A DNA stretch of 9,026 nt, from positions 1 through 9,026 of the forward strand of contig JAZLBO010000019.1 in NCBI GenBank assembly GCA_045613765.1, written 5' to 3'. This DNA is from RGIG4097 sp045613765 (GTDB lineage: Bacteria; Bacillota; Clostridia; Christensenellales; CAG-917). Shown in pieces: positions 5,090 to 9,026 of the stretch (within the stretch, counting starts at the first letter, position 1; every line of letters starts with the position of its first letter). Under the pieces are notes generated by a model. The model was not told the DNA's origin and made no database searches. It saw only the letters and a program-made list of their open reading frames with translations. The translations under genes were made by a program, and so were the position numbers.

Positions 5090-6895
5090 ATGAAGAAAAC
5101 GACAATTTTACTTGCAACAATTTTGATCTTGGTCGTATGCAGTCTTGTGTTTGTAGCGTGTGACAATGGTGATGATGATCCTGTAGACGATGTTTTGGAT
5201 AGACTTACATATAGTGGTACAAGATACGACTTGACGTGGACGCTTTGGAAAAACACAGGTGATCTTAAGATTTCTGGTGATGGCAAAATGGGTGATTTCG
5301 CAAAAAATTCGACAAGTGCGTGGAGAGCTTATGCAGATACTATTAAATCTACGGTCTTGGCAGATGGCGTGACTACCATTGGCAAATTTGCATTCCAAGG
5401 TTGCAATATCATGAAAAGCATAGAAATCCCGAATAGTGTAACTACCATCGGCAAATCTGCTTTCGCCGATTGCGAACGGTTGAAAGACGTGTATTTTGTT
5501 GGCACAGAGGAACAATGGAAAGCGATCCAAGTTGGTGAAAACAATGATGAGTTGCTCGATGCGACAATCCATTTTCTCTGTAAAACTGGCACATGGGGCA
5601 GTTTGACGTGGACATATTATCAGAATACTGGTGAACTTGTAATCTCTGGCACAGGGGGAATCAACGATTTTGAAAGTTATTCAACAGATGCGTGGTGCGC
5701 TTATAAAAACACTATTAGATCTATTGTTATTGCAGATGGTGTGATCTCCATTGGAAAGCATGCTTTCTATGATTGTGCCAAGTTGAAAAACATTGAAATT
5801 CCTGATGGTGTGACAACCATTGGCGATTATGCTTTCTATAATTGCAGAAGTTTGGAGAGCATAACGTTTAATGAAAATAGTCAGTTGACCACACTTGGTC
5901 AAAGTGCCTTTGAAAGTTGCGAGAGTTTGACGAACATAGAAATTCCAAGTGGTGTGGCCACCATCGGCAAGTGTGCCTTCCTTGGATGTGGAAGTTTGAA
6001 AAGTGTGACATTTGGCATTGACAGTCAATTGGTCGCCATTGGTCGATTAGCATTTTGGGGTTGTAGAGAATTGTCAAGTGTGATATTTGATGAGAATAGT
6101 CAGTTGACGATCATTGAGTATGGAGCATTCTCGTCTTGCGACAGTTTGACAAGTATTGAAATTCCTGCCAGTGTGACAACAATTGGTGAGGATGTTTTTT
6201 CAGGTTGTGGCGTGTTGACAAGCGTGAAATTTGCTGAAAATAGTCAATTGACCACAATTGGACGAGGCGCCTTTAATGCATGCAGTAATTTGAAAAGCAT
6301 AGAAATCCCAAGCAGTGTTACAGCCATCGGGGATAGTGCCTTTGGATCGTGCGTAGGTTTGACAAGTATAATGGTCAGCGAGGGAAATACGACTTATCAT
6401 AGCACGGGCAACTGTCTTGTTGAAACAGCAACTAAAACTTTGATTTTGGGCTGTAAAAAGAGTGTGATTCCGGCAGATGGCAGTGTTGCCATCATTGGAG
6501 ATTCGGCTTTCAAAAAATGCACAGGTTTAGAAATAATAGAAATTCCAAACACTGTTACTACCATTAGCGATGATGCTTTTAGTGGTTGCTATAATTTGAG
6601 AAAAGTAATATTTGCTGAAAACAGTAAACTACTAACTGTCGCTGATTTTGCCTTTGCATATTGCGATAGTTTGACAAGCATAGAGATACCTGCCAGTGTA
6701 ACCAACATTGGTCTATTAGCCTTCACTGATTGCTACAGACTTACAAGCGTAACTTTTGAAGATCCCAACGGTTGGTATTGTACAACTACAGAAGGTGCAT
6801 CAAGTGGAACAAACTTGACCTTGACAGATGCATCAACCAATGCAACTTATTTGCGTAGTACATATGCCGTTTGTTACTGGCACAAAAACAACTAA
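5090..6895 (+). CDS. BspA-like leucine-rich-repeat surface lipoprotein
   Basis: A 601-residue exported lipoprotein. The signal peptide is KK followed by a hydrophobic stretch and the lipobox VFVAC, with Cys24 as lipidation site, then an acidic DNGDDDPVDD linker. The body contains fifteen [AV]FxxC repeat cores within LRR_5/BspA-type units of roughly 22-24 residues (pattern SIEIPxSVTTIGxxAFxxC). Two related non-repeat modules (LTWTLWKNTGDLKISG near residue 47 and LTWTYYQNTGELVISG near 171) show an internal duplication. The end (NLTLTDASTNATYLRSTY) appears to be a separate small C-terminal domain. BspA-like proteins can mediate adhesion or host contact; the function here is not known. The start at 5090 follows GGAG (5080-5083) with ideal spacing and gives a clean signal peptide; ATG 5066 would add eight residues. 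It stands alone between two palindrome arrays. Confidence 0.88.
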   Translation: MKKTTILLATILILVVCSLVFVACDNGDDDPVDDVLDRLTYSGTRYDLTWTLWKNTGDLKISGDGKMGDFAKNSTSAWRAYADTIKSTVLADGVTTIGKFAFQGCNIMKSIEIPNSVTTIGKSAFADCERLKDVYFVGTEEQWKAIQVGENNDELLDATIHFLCKTGTWGSLTWTYYQNTGELVISGTGGINDFESYSTDAWCAYKNTIRSIVIADGVISIGKHAFYDCAKLKNIEIPDGVTTIGDYAFYNCRSLESITFNENSQLTTLGQSAFESCESLTNIEIPSGVATIGKCAFLGCGSLKSVTFGIDSQLVAIGRLAFWGCRELSSVIFDENSQLTIIEYGAFSSCDSLTSIEIPASVTTIGEDVFSGCGVLTSVKFAENSQLTTIGRGAFNACSNLKSIEIPSSVTAIGDSAFGSCVGLTSIMVSEGNTTYHSTGNCLVETATKTLILGCKKSVIPADGSVAIIGDSAFKKCTGLEIIEIPNTVTTISDDAFSGCYNLRKVIFAENSKLLTVADFAFAYCDSLTSIEIPASVTNIGLLAFTDCYRLTSVTFEDPNGWYCTTTEGASSGTNLTLTDASTNATYLRSTYAVCYWHKNN

Positions 6896-6914
6896 ACAAA
6901 ACCAAAGATATAGC

Positions 6915-6953
6915 ACAGAGCGTCATCTTCAAAGGGTGGCGCTTTGTTTTGTT
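6915..6953 (+). terminator. Terminator of the LRR lipoprotein gene
   Basis: ACAGAGCGTCATC (6915-6927), loop TTCAAAG, GGTGGCGCTTTGT (6935-6947): a 13-bp stem allowing three G-U pairs, followed by TTTTGTTG, 20 nt after the stop codon. Confidence 0.75.
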
Positions 6954-6986
6954 GTGTAGCGGGGTGGTATCAATTTTATCTGATAT

Positions 6987-7097
6987 GCACCAATAGTGCA
7001 ATTCATGAAGTCATGGACTTCAATTCATGGAGCATAGCGAGAAATCATGCCGTAGGCAATTCATGACACAAAGTGTCAAATCATACAATTTGTTGCC
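6987..7097 (-). repeat. Modular palindrome array B (inverted relative to array A)
   Basis: Read on the minus strand, ATGATTT or ATGAATT boxes (7084-7078, 7064-7058, 7048-7042, 7028-7022, 7006-7000) alternate with GACACTTTGTGTC, GCCTACGGC, CTCGCTATGCTCC, GAAGTCCATGACTTC and GCACTATTGGTGC. GGCAACAAATTGT (7097-7085) precedes the first box. Most modules and their order match array A. The GAAGTCCATGACTTC unit, with its own box, is extra here. The core 7025-7077 matches 4777-4829 in reverse complement with one substitution. Confidence 0.8.
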
Positions 7098-7148
7098 ACA
7101 TATACACCATATTTTTTTCATAATTTGGGGCTTTTTTGTGCCATCAAA

Positions 7149-7177
7149 TTGACAATGTTTGAGATATAGGGTATTTT
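7149..7177 (+). promoter_or_regulatory. Promoter of the trpB-like gene
   Basis: TTGACA (7149-7154), 17-bp spacer, TATTTT (7172-7177), giving a leader of roughly 40 nt. No T-box, Trp-codon leader peptide or attenuator hairpin is visible in that leader. Confidence 0.75.
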
Positions 7178-7222
7178 ATTATTTACTGAACTAAAGTGAT
7201 TTACGCTTGAAAGGAGATAGTT

Positions 7223-8596
7223 TTGAGAAACGAGATCCCATATAAAATATATCTTGGGGAAAACGAACTTCCAAAAGAGTGGCTCAATCTTCGTGCTTTT
7301 ATGAAGGATAAGCCTGCACCTTTGCTTAATCCCGAAACATTGAAACCCATGACCGAAAAGGAACTCAGCGAGGTGTTTTGTGATGAACTTGCAAAGCAAG
7401 AGATTGACGACACTTCAAAATATATCCCTATTCCCAACGAAGTGAGAGAGTTCTACAAGATGTATCGTCCTTCTCCACTTATTAGGGCATACTGTCTTGA
7501 AAAGGCACTTGACACGCCTGCAGAGATATACTACAAGTTTGAGGGCAACAACACGTCTGGCTCACACAAACTCAATTCTGCCATTGCACAAGCATACTAT
7601 GCAAAGGAGCAAGGGCTCAAAGGTGTCACAACGGAAACCGGCGCAGGACAATGGGGTACGGCACTTTCTATGGCTTGCTCATACTTTGGACTTGACTGCA
7701 AAGTGTTTATGGTCAAATGCTCTTACGAAATGAAACCTTTCCGTAGAGAAGTTATGCGCACATACGGCGCAAGCGTCACACCCTCTCCTTCAAACACAAC
7801 GGAAGTGGGCAGACAAATACTCCGTGACTATCCCGAAACAACAGGCTCACTTGGTTGTGCAATCAGTGAAGCAGTTGAAATGGCAAGTGGACTTGACGGC
7901 TATCGCTATGTCCTTGGCAGTGTGCTCAATCAAGTATTGTTGCATCAATCCGTCATAGGCTTGGAGGCAAAGACAGCCCTTGACAAATACGGCATAGACC
8001 CCGACGTCATCATTGGTTGCGCAGGTGGTGGATCAAACCTCGGTGGACTTATTGCTCCCTTTATGGTGGAAAAACTTGAAGGAAGAAAGGACTATGAGTT
8101 TATCGCAGTTGAGCCTTCATCTTGCCCCACATTGACACGAGGCAAGTATGGATACGATTTCTGCGACACAGGCAAAGTTTGTCCCCTTGCAAAGATGTAC
8201 ACGTTGGGCAGTGGATATATGCCTGCATCAAGCCACGCAGGTGGACTGAGATACCATGGTATGACAAGCACGCTCTCCGAGTTGTATGACAAGGGTTATA
8301 TGGGTGCAAGATCGGTCAAACAAACAGAAGTGTTCAAGGCGGCGGAAACCTTTGCAAGAGTGGAAGGAATACTTCCTGCACCCGAGTCATCACACGCAAT
8401 CAAGGTTGCCATCGACGAGGCAATGAAGTGCAAGGAAACTGGCGAAAAGAAAGTTATTCTCTTTGGACTTACAGGCACGGGCTACTTTGATATGACGGCA
8501 TACAAGGCTTTCAACGATGGCGAAATGAAGAACTACGTTCCCACTGATGCAGAAATTCAAAAAGGCTTTGATACAATGCCAAACATCAATCTCTAA
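7223..8596 (+). CDS. trpB: Tryptophan synthase beta chain, TrpB2 type
   Basis: A 457-residue PLP enzyme of fold type II, predicted to join indole and L-serine into L-tryptophan in the cytoplasm. Lys116 in SGSHKLNSA is the PLP Schiff-base lysine, Glu138 in TTETGAGQWG the catalytic glutamate, and CAGGGSN (266-272) the phosphate-binding loop. The N-terminal PYKIYLGENELPKEW and PAPLLNPETL segments and the length exceed classical TrpB (about 390-400) and identify the TrpB2 group, which often acts without a tight TrpA partner. No trpA or other tryptophan gene is nearby, so it may salvage indole. An alternative is a related PLP enzyme of this TrpB-like family with another substrate. The start is TTG at 7223, six nt after AAGGAG (7211-7216); no ATG is better placed. 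It has its own promoter and terminator. Confidence 0.92.
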   Translation: MRNEIPYKIYLGENELPKEWLNLRAFMKDKPAPLLNPETLKPMTEKELSEVFCDELAKQEIDDTSKYIPIPNEVREFYKMYRPSPLIRAYCLEKALDTPAEIYYKFEGNNTSGSHKLNSAIAQAYYAKEQGLKGVTTETGAGQWGTALSMACSYFGLDCKVFMVKCSYEMKPFRREVMRTYGASVTPSPSNTTEVGRQILRDYPETTGSLGCAISEAVEMASGLDGYRYVLGSVLNQVLLHQSVIGLEAKTALDKYGIDPDVIIGCAGGGSNLGGLIAPFMVEKLEGRKDYEFIAVEPSSCPTLTRGKYGYDFCDTGKVCPLAKMYTLGSGYMPASSHAGGLRYHGMTSTLSELYDKGYMGARSVKQTEVFKAAETFARVEGILPAPESSHAIKVAIDEAMKCKETGEKKVILFGLTGTGYFDMTAYKAFNDGEMKNYVPTDAEIQKGFDTMPNINL

Positions 8597-8610
8597 AATT
8601 TTATAAATAA

Positions 8611-8638
8611 AAAAGGCACCCATTGAGTGCCTTTTTTT
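8611..8638. terminator. Shared terminator between trpB and the convergent gene
   Basis: GGCAC (8615-8619) pairs with GTGCC (8627-8631), with an A-run on the left and seven Ts on the right, so it can serve both converging genes. Its right arm and T-run are identical to those of the terminator at 1381-1408, but the left arm differs and makes the stem shorter. Confidence 0.8.
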
Positions 8639-8649
8639 ATTTGCATTGA

Positions 8650-9026
8650 TTATTTTGTTTCATCAGTAGTAGATGTCGTTGTTTCAGTGGATTCCACTAA
8701 GGCGTCTTTGTCTTTTTTTGTAAAAATCTTCTTTGCCAAATTTTTACATTTGTCGGAAGTGAAGAAATTGAGTGTAATTATGCAGACAAAGATGAGTCCA
8801 ATGACAATGAAGATGCCAAGCATACCTTTCCAAGTAATGTCAAGGGCGGCGAGCACAGAGTCTTTCATGCTTACATCCTTGTTTTCTTCAGAAGGCTTCC
8901 ACTTTGCATACACTGTGATAGATCCGTCTTTTTCAAGTGTTTTTACTGTTTTTTCAGTAAATTCGGTGTCTGAATAATTGATTGTTCCGTCTTGTTCAAC
9001 TTCGGCAATATACCAAGTCGGATCGT
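8650..9026 (-). CDS. Surface-repeat / OadG-like single-pass membrane protein (5' end missing)
   Basis: The minus frame is open from the window edge to the TAA at 8652-8650: 124 residues visible, N-terminus missing. The first part (DPTWYIAEVEQ through DGSITVYAKWKPS) resembles the end of Listeria-Bacteroides/InlB B-type repeats, which typically finish in V-Y-A-x-W. A linker, KPSEENKDVSMKD, leads into SVLAALDITWKGMLGIF and the membrane helix through LIFVCIITLNFF. The G-M-x-x-I-F pattern followed by a long hydrophobic stretch and L-N resembles the OadG/sodium-pump decarboxylase gamma subunit. A basic segment and a Ser/Thr/Glu-rich tail end the protein. The GTG at 8913 is an internal codon, not a start, because the frame continues upstream without a stop. 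The fusion call is tentative; a surface protein that merely ends in an OadG-like anchor is equally possible. Confidence 0.6.
   Translation of the reverse strand, partial: DPTWYIAEVEQDGTINYSDTEFTEKTVKTLEKDGSITVYAKWKPSEENKDVSMKDSVLAALDITWKGMLGIFIVIGLIFVCIITLNFFTSDKCKNLAKKIFTKKDKDALVESTETTTSTTDETK

Noticed and set aside
7098..7222. T-box or tryptophan attenuator ahead of trpB
   Set aside because: No T-box core sequence, no Trp-rich leader peptide and no terminator/antiterminator pair was found; the predicted leader is only about 40 nt.
8627..8977. 116-codon plus-strand open frame opposite the OadG-like gene
   Set aside because: It begins inside the shared terminator and is the antisense of a frame with clear domain and membrane features.

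Overview
The window looks like a chromosomal segment of an anaerobic, low-to-moderate-GC Gram-positive bacterium, most likely an uncultured gut-type member of the Clostridia. The evidence is AGGAGG-like ribosome binding sites, sigma-A-type promoters (TTGACA, 17 bp, TATATT), a TPP riboswitch in front of a ThiT-type vitamin transporter, a BspA-like leucine-rich-repeat lipoprotein, an OadG-like membrane segment and the end of a superoxide reductase. The taxonomic placement is inference. No phage, plasmid or transposase gene is visible.

Layout: (1) 1-54, C-terminus of a desulfoferrodoxin/superoxide reductase. (2) 189-881, GtrA-family membrane protein. (3) 864-987, nested hairpin element that begins inside the end of that gene and contains its probable terminator, followed by a non-coding hairpin-rich island to about 1316. 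(4) 1407-2327 (minus), alpha/beta hydrolase with its own promoter and a two-way terminator. (5) 2452-3651 (minus), ThiT-type thiamine transporter with an extra N-terminal membrane domain, controlled by a TPP riboswitch and a leader terminator. (6) 3952-4560, MscL, divergent from (5), each with a good promoter. (7) 4564-4687, a second copy of the nested hairpin element, then a modular palindrome array at 4748-4861. (8) 5090-6895, LRR lipoprotein. (9) 6987-7097, a second palindrome array in inverted orientation. (10) 7223-8596, TrpB2-type tryptophan synthase beta chain. (11) 8650-9026 (minus, incomplete), surface-repeat plus OadG-like membrane protein.

Most genes appear to be single transcription units with their own promoter, terminator or both, so the window is not one pathway. 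Several products sit at the cell envelope: GtrA-like protein, thiamine transporter, osmotic safety valve, LRR lipoprotein and the partial surface protein.

The most unusual content is in the intergenic DNA. Two 124-nt elements downstream of unrelated genes have outer stems that differ at four base pairs, all compensated, and carry an identical 20-nt apical hairpin on unrelated terminator stems. Two arrays consist of a conserved 7-mer (ATGAATT or ATGATTT) alternating with mostly palindromic units of different sequence; they lie in opposite orientation on either side of the lipoprotein gene.
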